DNA of 64,000 nucleotides from JACDAN01 sp963834825 (GCA_963834825.1 CAWICZ010000011.1:1-64000), one strand, 5' to 3'; counted from the stretch's first letter, positions 25,836 to 37,051 are shown. The notes: generated by a model not told the origin, from the sequence alone. Numbers and translations: made by a program.

Positions 25836-26711
25836 GTGCAGACCCCTGCGGCATTCGAGTACGAACGCGCCACCAGCGTCGAGGGTGCGATCGCATCGCT
25901 CCAGAAGCTCGGTTCTGGAGCGCGGATCATCGCCGGCGGCCACAGCCTGCTTCCGATGATGAAGCTTCGACTCGCGAACCCCGAGCACCTGATCGACATC
26001 AACGACCTCACTGAGCTCTCGTACATCCGCGAGGAAGGCGCCGAGATCCGAATCGGGGCGCTGACGCGCCACGTGGACCTGTTGAAGAGCGAGCTGCTCG
26101 CTGAGCGTCTTCCTCTGTTTCGCGACGCCGAGAACGTGATCGCCGACCCGGTGGTTCGCAACCGCGGCACGATCGGCGGCTCGTTGTGCCAGGCGGACGC
26201 GGCCGAGGATCTCTCGGCAGTCTGCACGGCGGTCAAGGCGAAGACCGTGATCCGCGGCCCCGAGGGCGAGCGGGTGGTCGGGATGGAGGACTTTCACGTC
26301 GGGCCCTTCATGACCTCGGTGGGCGACGGCGAGCTGCTGACCGAAGTTCGGATTCCGCTCCGCCCGGGCGGCGGCAGCGCGCACGAGAAGGTCGAACGCC
26401 GCGCCGGCGACTGGGCGATTGCCGCCGCATCGGCAGCGGTTTGGATCGACGGAGGGACGATCGTGGACGTCGGTGTCGCGCTCAGCGCCGTCGGTCTGAC
26501 CACCGTTCATCTCACACGCGCAGAGGAGCTGCTGCGAGGCAGAGGGCCGTCGGAAGAGCTGTTCGAGCAGGCAGGCGAGATCGCGAGTGCTGACAGCTCA
26601 CCGACCGCGGACGGCCGGGGCCCGGTCGACTACAAGCGCCATCTCGCCGGCGTCCTCACGACACGAGCCCTGCGGCGCGCGACGGCACGTGCCCTCCACC
26701 GGGAGGTCTGA
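25836..26711 (+). CDS. coxM: Aerobic CO dehydrogenase medium (FAD) subunit
   Basis: CoxM carries FAD and passes electrons from the iron-sulfur subunit to the quinone or acceptor. The 291 residues show the two FAD motifs, IIAGGHSLLPMMK and TIGGSLCQADAAED, and the C-terminal CO_deh_flav_C domain (EKVERRAGDWAIAAASAAVW). GTG 25836 is chosen for its AGGAG site nine bases upstream and direct match to the family start. It overlaps coxS by one base (TGATG). Confidence 0.92.
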   Translation: MQTPAAFEYERATSVEGAIASLQKLGSGARIIAGGHSLLPMMKLRLANPEHLIDINDLTELSYIREEGAEIRIGALTRHVDLLKSELLAERLPLFRDAENVIADPVVRNRGTIGGSLCQADAAEDLSAVCTAVKAKTVIRGPEGERVVGMEDFHVGPFMTSVGDGELLTEVRIPLRPGGGSAHEKVERRAGDWAIAAASAAVWIDGGTIVDVGVALSAVGLTTVHLTRAEELLRGRGPSEELFEQAGEIASADSSPTADGRGPVDYKRHLAGVLTTRALRRATARALHREV

Positions 26712-27193
26712 TGATGAACGTCTCGATCACGGTGAACGGCGAGCAGGTCTCCCGAGAGATCGAGCCGCGTCAGCTGCTCATCCACTTCATCCGCGAGACG
26801 CCGGGCCTGACCGGCACCCACTGGGGTTGCGACACGTCCAACTGCGGCGCCTGCGTCGTCCAGATGGACGGCGTGCCGGTGAAGTCGTGCACGATCCTGG
26901 CGGCGATGTGCCAGGGCCATGAGATCCGGACCGTGGAGTCGCTGGAGCGGGGCGGGCAGCTGGACCCGATCCAGATGGGCTTCCACGAGACACACGCTCT
27001 CCAGTGCGGTTTCTGCACGCCGGGAATGCTGATGACGGCTCGCGCGCTACTGGACGAGAACCCGAATCCCACCGAGCAGGAGATTCGCACAGCCATCTCC
27101 GGCGGCATCTGCCGCTGCACCGGCTATAAGAACATCGTCAGCGCCGTCCGCTGGGCTGCCGAGTACGAAGCAACCGCGAAGCAGGGGGTCTGA
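26711..27193 (+). CDS. coxS: Aerobic CO dehydrogenase small (2x[2Fe-2S]) subunit
   Basis: The 160-residue iron-sulfur subunit has a plant-ferredoxin-type N-terminal domain with Cys in CDTSNCGACVVQMDGVPVKSC (given in parts: CDTSNCGAC and VKSC). The all-helical C-terminal domain binds the second cluster through CGFCTPGMLM and CRCTGY. It transfers electrons from the Mo-Cu site to FAD. Full length; coxL follows two bases after its stop. Confidence 0.95.
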   Translation: MMNVSITVNGEQVSREIEPRQLLIHFIRETPGLTGTHWGCDTSNCGACVVQMDGVPVKSCTILAAMCQGHEIRTVESLERGGQLDPIQMGFHETHALQCGFCTPGMLMTARALLDENPNPTEQEIRTAISGGICRCTGYKNIVSAVRWAAEYEATAKQGV

Positions 27194-27195
27194 GC

Positions 27196-29580
<2,385 letters not shown>

Positions 29581-29581
29581 C

Positions 29582-30505
29582 TTGAGCCCCAGGGAGGTCA
29601 CGGGCGAGGCGGCCGGCGAGATCCGTCAGCTCGTTCCCGACATCGAGGCGCTGGCCCGGCGCCTGGCCGACGTCGACTATCTCGTCGACGAGGGGCTGGC
29701 GACGTCGATGTTCCTCAGCCTGCGCTTGCCGCAGCCGCTGCTGCTCGAAGGCGAGGCGGGCGTCGGCAAGACGGAGGCGGCGAAGTCGCTGGCTCTCGTG
29801 CTCGACACGCCGCTGGTCCGCCTCCAGTGCTACGAGGGCATCGACGTAGCCGAGGCGCTCTACGAGTGGAACTACCCGCGCCAGCTGCTGAGCATCCGGC
29901 TCGCCGACTCACGCGGCTCGGAGATCGGCGAGGAGGAGCTGTTCGGTCCGGACTACCTCATTCGCCGGCCGCTTCTCCGGGCGCTGGAGCACCCGGGCCC
30001 GCGTCCCGCCGTGCTGCTGATCGACGAGATCGACCGCGCCGACGACGACTTCGAGGCGTTTCTGCTCGAGCTGCTCGCGGACGCCAGCGTGACGATCCCG
30101 GAGCTCGGGACGATCCGGGCGACGCATCCCCCGATCATCGTGCTGACGTCGAACCGGACACGCGACCTACACGACGCCGTCAAGCGCCGCTGCCTGTACC
30201 ACTGGATCCCCTATCCGACACCGGAACGCGAGGTGGAGATCGTCCGCCGCCGCGTCAAGGGCTCGTCGGAGACGCTCGCGGTTCAGGTTGCGAACGCCGT
30301 CTCGCGCATGCGCGACAGCGACGTCCAGAAGCCGCCCGGAATCGCCGAGGCGATCGACTGGCTCGCCGCTCTGAGCATCCTCGGCATCGACCAGCTGGAT
30401 GCGGCAGCGGTGGACCGCACCCTCGGGTCGGTCCTGAAGTACAGCGAGGACCAGGAGGTGATCCGCGCGGCCGGCCTCGAGCAGCTCGTGCGCGGCGGTG
30501 ACTGA
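29582..30505 (+). CDS. coxD: CoxD-like MoxR AAA+ ATPase
   Basis: The 307-residue AAA+ ATPase is of the MoxR/CoxD type. It has Walker A GEAGVGKTE, Walker B VLLIDEIDRAD, sensor 1 IVLTSNRTRD and an arginine-finger region (DAVKRRCLYHWI). CoxD is needed for insertion of Cu and S into the active site of CO dehydrogenase. The TTG start is one base after the coxL stop; the end overlaps coxE by eight bases. The pairing with a VWA protein (coxE) is the standard chaperone pair. Confidence 0.92.
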   Translation: MSPREVTGEAAGEIRQLVPDIEALARRLADVDYLVDEGLATSMFLSLRLPQPLLLEGEAGVGKTEAAKSLALVLDTPLVRLQCYEGIDVAEALYEWNYPRQLLSIRLADSRGSEIGEEELFGPDYLIRRPLLRALEHPGPRPAVLLIDEIDRADDDFEAFLLELLADASVTIPELGTIRATHPPIIVLTSNRTRDLHDAVKRRCLYHWIPYPTPEREVEIVRRRVKGSSETLAVQVANAVSRMRDSDVQKPPGIAEAIDWLAALSILGIDQLDAAAVDRTLGSVLKYSEDQEVIRAAGLEQLVRGGD

Positions 30506-31862
30506 CTTCAGCGTCGAGACGATCGAGCTCGACCTCCCGCCGATCGTGGGCGCTCTGAGCCGGCGCCTGCACGATGCCGGCGTGCCCATCACTCCGGGCC
30601 GTTCGGTCGATTTCGCTCGGGCGCTCACGCTCGTCGAGCCGATCTCGCGCCGGCGCCTGTACTGGACCGCCCGCGCGGTCTTCGTCTCGGATCCATCGCA
30701 GGTCAAGGCCTTCGATCAGGTGTTCTTCTCCGTCTTCGGCGATCGAGCGGACGCCGAGCACGACGCTCTCGAGGAGCGGCGGACCGTCGGCACGCCGCCG
30801 GACGACAGGCGGACGTCTGATCGCCCGGCCTCGGATCGGCAGGACTTGCGTCCGAGCTTGCCGTCATCGCTGCCCAGCGAGCGCGACGCGGAGGAGGATT
30901 CGGCCGAGCTCGAGGTGCCGTTGGCGATCGCCAGCGACGAGGAAGTGCTGGGACAGAAGAGCTTCGACGCGCTCGAGCCTCACGAGCTCGCGCAGCTCTA
31001 TCGCCTGATGTCGCGGCTGCAGCTCGTCGCTCCGCGACGGCGCACCCGCCGCTACGAGAAAGGGCGCCGCGGGGAGCACATCGACCTGCGCCGGACCCTG
31101 CGCGCCAGCCTCCGCACGAGTGGCGATCCGATCCGCCTCGCGCGTCGGCACCGGCGCGTTACCCGTCGAAGGCTCGTGATGCTTTGCGACATCTCCGGGT
31201 CGATGGAGCCCTACGCGCGGGCGTACCTGCAATTCCTGACTTGTGCCGCCGGCAGCGGGCCGAATGCCGAGGCGTTCGTGTTCGCCACGCGGCTGACCCG
31301 CCTGACGCGTGCCCTGGCTTCCCGGAGCCCGGAGCGGGCGATCCAGCGGGCCGCGGCCGCCGCGCCCGACTGGTCGAGCGGGACCAGGATCGGAGATGCG
31401 CTGAGGGAGTTCAACAACCGTCACGGTCGTCGCGGCATGGCCCGCGGCGCCGTGATCGTGATCCTCTCTGACGGCTGGGAACGAGGTGACCCGATGCTCG
31501 TCGGTCGCGAGATGGAGCGTCTTGCGCGCCTGGCCTACCGGATCGTCTGGGTCAACCCACGGGTTGGCGCCGACGCATTCTCCGTGCGGTCGGGCGGCAT
31601 GATGGCCGCGCTGCCCCACTGCGATGCCCTCGTCAGCGGGCACAACTTCCAGGCGCTCGGCGAGGTCGCCGAAGCGATCGGAGTCGAGCTGCGGACCCGG
31701 GACTCGGCGTCGAACCGCTGGAAGCCGCCGCCGGCATCCGACGCAGGGGAGGACGAGCCGTGGGCCAGCGCCACCCCGGTTCCGGGCAGCTCGGTGGGGA
31801 TGCCGAGCGGTCACGGACCACGCAGAGGCAAGACCACGCCGGGCTGGGTGACCGATGGCTGA
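30498..31862 (+). CDS. coxE: CoxE-like VWA domain protein
   Basis: The 454-residue protein acts with CoxD in cofactor maturation. An N-terminal helical region (IVGALSRRLHDAGVPITPGR) and a variable acidic linker precede a VWA domain with the metal site MLCDISGSME (DxSxS) and ILSDGWERGD. The C-terminal tail of about 50 residues is disordered and proline-rich. The GTG start overlaps coxD; the stop overlaps the next small gene (ATGGCTGA). Confidence 0.9.
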   Translation: MTDFSVETIELDLPPIVGALSRRLHDAGVPITPGRSVDFARALTLVEPISRRRLYWTARAVFVSDPSQVKAFDQVFFSVFGDRADAEHDALEERRTVGTPPDDRRTSDRPASDRQDLRPSLPSSLPSERDAEEDSAELEVPLAIASDEEVLGQKSFDALEPHELAQLYRLMSRLQLVAPRRRTRRYEKGRRGEHIDLRRTLRASLRTSGDPIRLARRHRRVTRRRLVMLCDISGSMEPYARAYLQFLTCAAGSGPNAEAFVFATRLTRLTRALASRSPERAIQRAAAAAPDWSSGTRIGDALREFNNRHGRRGMARGAVIVILSDGWERGDPMLVGREMERLARLAYRIVWVNPRVGADAFSVRSGGMMAALPHCDALVSGHNFQALGEVAEAIGVELRTRDSASNRWKPPPASDAGEDEPWASATPVPGSSVGMPSGHGPRRGKTTPGWVTDG

Positions 31863-32037
31863 GCCAAAGATCTGCATCTATCCGGGATGCGAGCGACCCG
31901 CGATGCCGGCGAACCCACTGGGTGGACCGCAACCGTCCTTCTGCGATCTGGAGGAGCACAACGCCCTGACCGCTCACCAAGAGCGCCGGCGCCTAATGAG
32001 CCACGAGTCACCCGACCCGCCCGAGGCAGAGCGATGA
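31855..32037 (+). CDS. Small Cys/His (zinc-finger-like) protein of the cox block
   Basis: The 60-residue protein has Cys7, Cys12, Cys30 and His35 in a C-x4-C-x17-C-x4-H layout (CIYPGC ... SFCDLEEHNALTAHQERRR). The same short motif appears to occur as a domain in larger actinobacterial proteins; here it stands alone. It starts inside the coxE stop codon region and precedes the CoxL-like fragment by 33 bases, so it belongs to the cox transcription unit. Role unknown; metal binding is inferred. Confidence 0.6.
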   Translation: MAEPKICIYPGCERPAMPANPLGGPQPSFCDLEEHNALTAHQERRRLMSHESPDPPEAER

Positions 32038-32070
32038 GTCACCGACCCCAACCGAGGAGGCGATGCGGCC

Positions 32071-32532
32071 ATGGCTGACGAGGCCTACCGAGCAGTCTTT
32101 CTGCGTGTGCACCCGACCGGCAAGATGGTGCTGAGCCTGACCACCGAGTCCGACGGGAAGGAGGCCGGGTACGCCCAGCTCGTGGCCGACGAGCTCGGCG
32201 TCCCTCCCCTCGATGTAAAAGTCGTTCCCGCCGACACCAATCGGTTCGGCGTCGGGCACGGCTACAACACGAGGCCCTCGGAAGGCACCTCGGCGGCGAT
32301 CGTCAGCGCAACGGAGAAGATTCGCGCCAAGGCGCAGCTGCTCGCGGGCATGGCGCTGGACGCCTCACCGGAGACCCTCAAGTGGTCGAACGGCGCCTGG
32401 GTCGGCGCGGACGAGAGCGACCCGACGCAGTTCAAGACGATCGAGGACATCGCTCTCTACGCGCACGGTACCGGTGCCCTGCCCGCGGGGGTCGAGGGCG
32501 GGCTCGACGCTCAGACCGTCTACACCGATTGA
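32071..32532 (+). CDS. Free-standing CoxL-subdomain-like protein
   Basis: This 153-residue protein aligns with about residues 488-632 of the CoxL encoded 4 kb upstream (LRVHPSGK/LRVHPTGK; GIPPEDVEV/GVPPLDVKV; GGLDAQTIYD/GGLDAQTVYT). It has its own ribosome site (GGAGG) and ATG, and ends exactly where CoxL continues into PPNLTYPYG. The stretch that contacts the molybdenum cofactor in CoxL (QGQGHETT) is ESDGKEAG here, so it cannot bind the cofactor in the usual way. It has no active-site loop. The frame is clean, so it is unlikely to be a simple fragment of a broken gene. Function unknown; assembly factor or decoy subunit are possibilities. Confidence 0.65.
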   Translation: MADEAYRAVFLRVHPTGKMVLSLTTESDGKEAGYAQLVADELGVPPLDVKVVPADTNRFGVGHGYNTRPSEGTSAAIVSATEKIRAKAQLLAGMALDASPETLKWSNGAWVGADESDPTQFKTIEDIALYAHGTGALPAGVEGGLDAQTVYTD

Positions 32533-32538
32533 CCCCCG

Positions 32539-33657
32539 CTAGCTCGTGCGCGGGATTTGGTGCTTCCAGACCCAGTCGTTGACGACCCCCCAGTCCAGGT
32601 TCGCGAAGAATGCGTCGATGTAGGCCTCGCGGTCGGTCCGGTAATCGAGGACGTATGCGTGCTCGTCGACGTCGAGCGCGACCAGCGGCGTCGCGTTCCA
32701 GATCGGGAACGTGTTCTGCGCGTTGCCGACGTAGTTGAAGAGCCGCCCCTCGTCCCAGTCGTACGCCGTCCACGCCCACCCGGTGCCGCCCATCCCGGTC
32801 GCCTTCAGGTCGGCTCGCCATGCCGCGGCCGAGCCAAAGTCGCGCTCGATCAACTGCCCGACGGCGCCCGCTGGGTTGCCGCCCTGGCCGCCGAGGTGCT
32901 CGAAGTAGACCTCGTGGTTCTTGATCCCGCCGATCGCGAACGAGAGATCCACCTTCAACGCCCGCAGCTCCGAGAAGATCTGGTTCGCGCTGCCGTGGTC
33001 GACCGCTGCGAGCATCTCGAGGATCTCGTTCCGCTTCCTGACGTAGCCCTCATAGAGCGCGTAGTGGGCCAGGATCGAAGCTCGGGAGATACCGTCGAGC
33101 TCCAGCAGCGCCGGCTTGAGCTCGCGGGGCGCGAGCTCCTGATAGGTCAACGCCGATGCGTCGCCCTCGATGGGGAGAGTTGCTTCGATCGCCACCTCCA
33201 CGTCGTCGCTCACCTTCAGGGCTCCGAATAGCCCCGTATACGGGGTCATTCCCCACTCGGTCTGAGTGACGAGGACCCGGCCGCTGAGCTTGCCGCCGTC
33301 GCGAACCGAGAGTTCGAAGGCGATCGGGCGGGTCTCGCCCACCAGCGTCAGCTCGCCCTCGACGCTGATCCGGCTGCCTTCGGCGGCGGCCTCCACCGAG
33401 GTGGAACGGAACTCGATGCCCGTACGCTCGAGCACCTCATCGCCGATCGTCTGCTCGATGCTCGCCTTGTCCTCGTAGCCGAGCGGCTGCATTCCCCCGG
33501 TTCCCTCGCGGACGCGAAGGGACGTCGGGTCCGCATCGAGCACGATGCTGGCCTGCGCGGGGTCGTCGGCGACCTCGAGCGTCGCCTCCCAGCCGATGAC
33601 GTGGATCAAAAGGTCGTGTCCGGCCTTGGCCGCGGCGCCCGTGCGCCCGGTCCTCAC
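32539..33657 (-). CDS. YceI domain-superoxide dismutase fusion protein
   Basis: The N-terminal half (about residues 1-170) is a YceI-like lipocalin fold that in other proteins holds isoprenoid quinones. The C-terminal 200 residues are an iron/manganese superoxide dismutase with all four metal ligands: His in ILAHYALYEGYV, His in GIKNHEVYFEHLGG, and Asp/His in ALDVDEHAYVLDYR. The usual KHH after the first ligand is LYE. The first canonical start (GTG 33657) falls inside the YceI domain: the conserved opening IPPGIYKLGPKDGTL reads upstream to about 33710 without any ATG/GTG/TTG before a stop, so the true start is unclear. It lies on the opposite strand inside the cox block, divergent from coxG. 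Confidence 0.8.
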   Translation of the reverse strand: MRTGRTGAAAKAGHDLLIHVIGWEATLEVADDPAQASIVLDADPTSLRVREGTGGMQPLGYEDKASIEQTIGDEVLERTGIEFRSTSVEAAAEGSRISVEGELTLVGETRPIAFELSVRDGGKLSGRVLVTQTEWGMTPYTGLFGALKVSDDVEVAIEATLPIEGDASALTYQELAPRELKPALLELDGISRASILAHYALYEGYVRKRNEILEMLAAVDHGSANQIFSELRALKVDLSFAIGGIKNHEVYFEHLGGQGGNPAGAVGQLIERDFGSAAAWRADLKATGMGGTGWAWTAYDWDEGRLFNYVGNAQNTFPIWNATPLVALDVDEHAYVLDYRTDREAYIDAFFANLDWGVVNDWVWKHQIPRTS

Positions 33658-33750
33658 CGAGAGGGTGCCGTCCTTGGGCCCGAGCTTGTAGATGCCTGGG
33701 GGGATCGAGATGCGCGGAGCCTAGAGCACGCTCCGATAGGGTCTTGCCCG

Positions 33751-34182
33751 GTGGCAGTCGAGCTCGAGCATACCTTTTCCACCGCGAAACCGATCGACGA
33801 GAGCTTTGCGGCGATCACCGACCTCGAGCGCCTCGTGCCGTGCGTCGAAGGGGGCAGCGTGCTCGAGACGACCGGGCCGAGCTCCGTCAAGGCCGAGATC
33901 AAGATCAAGATGGGAGCGATGGCGTTGACGTACACCGGCACCGTCGAGATCGTCGAGAAGGACGCGGAGGCCCATCGGGCGGTGATGAGCGTCAAGGCCA
34001 GAGAGGCCGGCGGCCAGGGACACGCGAACGCCGACGTCGTGTTCTCCCTGACGGACGGCGGAGGAACGATTCACACGAAGGCCCAGATCACGGGCACCGC
34101 CGCGTCGATGGGGGAGGGCGTCGTCTCGGGTGTCCTCGAGGCGCTGATTGCGGACTTCAGCGGGAAGCTCGCCGCGCTCTGA
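33751..34182 (+). CDS. coxG: CoxG, SRPBCC-family CO dehydrogenase accessory protein
   Basis: The 143-residue SRPBCC (CoxG) protein contains HTFSTAKPIDESFAAITDLE, LVPCVEGGSV, IKIKMGAMALTYTGTVEIVE and a C-terminal helix (GVVSGVLEALIADFSGKLAA). CoxG proteins tether CO dehydrogenase to the membrane and help deliver electrons to quinone in actinobacteria. GTG 33751 gives the standard start. A second small gene follows 15 bases later. Its presence 1.2 kb past coxE completes the set. Confidence 0.85.
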   Translation: MAVELEHTFSTAKPIDESFAAITDLERLVPCVEGGSVLETTGPSSVKAEIKIKMGAMALTYTGTVEIVEKDAEAHRAVMSVKAREAGGQGHANADVVFSLTDGGGTIHTKAQITGTAASMGEGVVSGVLEALIADFSGKLAAL

Positions 34183-34197
34183 TCCGCGAGGCTGTCG

Positions 34198-34458
34198 ATG
34201 GCGACCATTCCGATGCGTGAGATTCGCGAAGGCGAGGTTCCATTCGACGGCGGAACCGCGGTCCAGGAGGACGCCGACAGGCCCGTCTTCCGCGGAAACG
34301 GCCCGGACGACTACGTTTGCGTCGAGTGCGGCAACCTTCTGGCCGAGGCGATGCATCCCGTGCAGATGACGAAGAAAGTCCGGGTTCGCTGCGGAAAGTG
34401 CTCGACGGTCAACGTGTCGGTGATCGACGGGTACACAGGGCCAGGCAAAAGCGTCTAG
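34198..34458 (+). CDS. Small zinc-ribbon protein downstream of coxG
   Basis: The 86-residue protein has two CxxC pairs (YVCVECGNLLAEAM and VRCGKCSTVN), forming a zinc ribbon, after a 35-residue N-terminal region (MATIPMREIREGEVPFDGGT) that looks flexible. It is 15 bases after coxG and ends tail-to-tail with the next gene, the two stops sharing CTAG. Function unknown. Confidence 0.6.
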   Translation: MATIPMREIREGEVPFDGGTAVQEDADRPVFRGNGPDDYVCVECGNLLAEAMHPVQMTKKVRVRCGKCSTVNVSVIDGYTGPGKSV

Positions 34459-35132
34459 GAACTGAGGAGCGTCCGCAGAGACGCCCGCCGGCTGCGGTAG
34501 GCGGCGGCCCCGTCGCCGCTCACAGCCGCGATCCGAACGAGCGGCGGGTGACCCATGGCCGGAGTGGCGAGGTCACGCAACGCATCGTGGTACGCCCGTT
34601 CCCGCTGCACCCCGCCGAAGCCGAAGCCCTTGGCGGCCAGGCCACGCGCGAGTCCATCGGTCCTCGAGCACCAGGCACGGCACAACTCCTTGTGCTCGTG
34701 GAGGTCGAACCCCACGGCCTGATCGGCGGGATAGAGCTCGAGGGCGGCCAGCCGGAACGAGGTGAAGTGAGGCGACTCGTCGACCTCGATCACGGTTCCA
34801 GTCGGCTCGTGCACGAGATCGACGGGGAGCAGCAGGTTCTCCCGCGATGCGTAGAGGACCGAGAGATCGCCCTCGAGGCGAGCGTAGATCGCGGCGAGTA
34901 ACTCGACCGCCGCCGTCACCGGGCCGACGAGCGCCGGGTCGCGCCGGATCTTTGCGACGCGTTCGAGGCCGATGTGGCCCTGTTCACACAGCCAGTCGAA
35001 CGACCGACTCTCCAGCACGATCCCGTCCTCGGCCGCCGCCCGCGCGAAAGCCGCTTGAACGTCGTCGAGCGCCACCGGCAGCACCCTACGCCACCGCTTC
35101 GCGCTGTCGACGACGGGGATGGGCTCATCCAC
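34455..35132 (-). CDS. Conserved hypothetical protein, nuclease-like
   Basis: About 225 residues from GTG 35132 (MDEPIPVVDSAKRWRRVLPV). The middle contains LVHEPTGTVIEVDESPHFTS, a strand-acidic pattern seen in PD-(D/E)xK-fold proteins, then GFDLHEHKELCRAW and RERAYHDALRDL. I recall this layout from actinobacterial conserved hypotheticals (DUF7255-like) but cannot prove the family. The longer frame to 35459 is antisense to the methyltransferase and is rejected. Confidence 0.55.
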   Translation of the reverse strand: MDEPIPVVDSAKRWRRVLPVALDDVQAAFARAAAEDGIVLESRSFDWLCEQGHIGLERVAKIRRDPALVGPVTAAVELLAAIYARLEGDLSVLYASRENLLLPVDLVHEPTGTVIEVDESPHFTSFRLAALELYPADQAVGFDLHEHKELCRAWCSRTDGLARGLAAKGFGFGGVQRERAYHDALRDLATPAMGHPPLVRIAAVSGDGAAAYRSRRASLRTLLSS

Positions 35133-35168
35133 TTTCCAGCGTCCCGGCTGCGGTCGATACTTCCGCTC

Positions 35169-36023
35169 GTGAGCGACTACGACCCCGCCGCATTCGACGC
35201 CTTCGAAGAAGCCGGCTGGGGAACCAAGGAGGCGGCCGGCTACGACGCGCTCGCCGGCCAGGTGACCGCACGCTTGGCCGATCCGCTCCTCGACGCCGTC
35301 GGCGCCGGGCCGGGCACGCGGGTGATCGACATCGCGACCGGGCCCGGCTACGTCGCGGCCCGCGCTGCGGAGCGGGGCGCCGATCCGGTCGGGCTCGACT
35401 TCTCCGAGACCATGCTTGCGTTTGCCCGCTCCCGCTCGCCGGGCGTCGAGTTCGTCCATGGGAACGCAACGGCTCTACCGTTCCCCGACGGCTCCTTCGA
35501 CGCTGTGACGTGCGCGTTTCTCCTCCTGCATGTCGGCCGGCCGGAGACCGTGGTTGCAGAAGCTGTCCGCGTGCTCGCGGCCGACGGCCGTGCGGCCTTC
35601 AGCGTCTGGGACGAGCCGTCACGTAGCCGCTGGCTCGGCGTGGTCCTCGAAGCATTCGCGGCGACGGGTGCGACCTCGCCAGCCGACGTGCCGCCGGGCC
35701 CGCCGATCTTCCGCTTCGCAGACGAGATCGAATTCTCCCGGCTGTTGACGGACGCAGGGCTCACCGACGTGACGGTCGAGACGTCGATTTCCCGCTCGAG
35801 CTGGAGAGCGCCGACGAGCTGTGGAACGGGCTCATCGCGGGCACGGTGCGGCTGCGCCCGCTCGTAGTCGGGCAGTCGCCGGAGATGATAGCGGGCGATT
35901 CGCACGAACTTCGACGAGCTGCTCGAGGAGTACCGAACCGAAAGGGGGTTCGGCGTGCCGGTCTGCGGTCAAGCTCGCTTCGGGGCGAAAGCCGTGATCG
36001 GTTTCTCAGGGCAGGTGGTCTAG
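35169..36023 (+). CDS. Class I SAM-dependent methyltransferase (two compensating frameshifts)
   Basis: The Rossmann methyltransferase has motif I VIDIATGPGYVA, the acidic residue in GLDFSETML, motif IV VTCAFLLLHVG and motif V RVLAADGRAAFSVWDEP. The frame shifts by one missing base near 35785, continuing FPLELESADELWNGLIAGTV. It returns by one extra G near 35893 (MIA, then IRTNFDELLEEYRTERGFGV) to a C-terminus ending GFSGQVV at 36023. Both breaks compensate, leaving a full-length enzyme. Substrate unknown. Confidence 0.72.
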
Positions 36024-36938
36024 CCCGCCCAGTGAGTCGCGCAGTAGCGCGTCGCGCGCGGCTCTGCCGCCTAGGAGCGGGAGGTACTGACATCGTCGCC
36101 CGGATCGCACGCGCCTGCGCTGCGGCGTTGCTCTCGATCTCCCGAGCGACCAGCTCGCGCGCGGCGCGGCGTCGGCGCAAGCGCGAGCAGCTCCGCGTGC
36201 CTCCACGCCGCTTCACGCCAGCCGACGATGGTCTGGAACAGCACGAAATCGTCAATCGTCGTCGGCAGGTTGGCGTCGTCGATCGTGGGGTCGAAGCGGC
36301 GGGCGACCTCGGCGATGATGTCGTCGGTCACGCGGTTGAGGATCTGGTTCACGCGATCGTGGTCCGGCTTCCTGCTGGCGCCTTCTGGACTGACGAGCCC
36401 GATGCTGTAGAGCACGAATGGGAGATCTCGCTGGACGTGCGCGTTGATGCCAAGCAGCAGATTCCCCATCGCGGAAACCGCCCGATCCCGCGCCGCGTCG
36501 AACGCGACTCGCCAGGCCGGTGGGACCTCAGCTCGTCCGCCCGGCCGTCCACGCATCGTGGGCGGCGAAGTAGTAGCGGGCGAAGATCACGTCCTCGTGG
36601 TTCACGAACGGTGTGTCGTCGAAGAACGGCGCTTCGATCGTCCGCCGGTATTCCTCGGTCACGCGCAGGTAGGTGAGGGCGAAGACCGCGTCGTGATCGC
36701 AGGAAGACGCGAGCGGCTCCAGGCGCTTGGTCATCTGGCGAACGGTCTTGTCGACGCACTGCACCCGCCCGGCGACGCAGTCGTCCGGGCTCGTGACGTC
36801 GTAGCGGAGGGAGAGCCCCGGTAGGAGGGAGGTCCAGCCCACGAACGGCGGATCATCTGCGACGGCCGCAGCCGGCAGCGCGAGTGCGATAAGAAGGAGC
36901 GCCAGAAGCGCGAGCCGCAAAGTTGACCGCAGATTCAT
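36006..36938 (-). CDS. Secreted DUF5995-family protein (about three frameshifts)
   Basis: A signal peptide (LRLALLALLLIALALPAAAV) opens the protein. The conserved DUF5995 blocks are spread over three frames: VFALTYLRVTEEYRR and DVIFARYYFAAHDAWTAG; then VPPAWRVAFDAARDRAVSAM, GNLLLGINAHVQRDLPFVLY and RKPDHDRVNQILNRV; then RELVAREIESNAAAQARAIR; and finally QYLPLLGGRAARDALLRDSL. Breaks lie near 36540, 36190 and 36095. The metal-binding-like NAHVQRDLP and DHDRVN motifs suggest a phospholipase-C-like helical fold, which is inference. Its end overlaps the methyltransferase convergently. Confidence 0.65.
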
Positions 36939-37051
36939 CTTTCAGATGGCTCCTGCCCGATCGCGGCGAAAACTAACCCGGAGGCGTCGTGGTTTGCGAA
37001 CCGGCGAAGCTGGACAAACTATGATCGCCAACGGCGTTCGTCGAGAGGGAG

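Noticed and set aside
32071..32532. Explaining the CoxL-like ORF as the broken end of a second coxL
   Set aside because: No flanking coxL sequence exists in any frame on either side, and it has its own ribosome site, ATG and domain-like boundaries.
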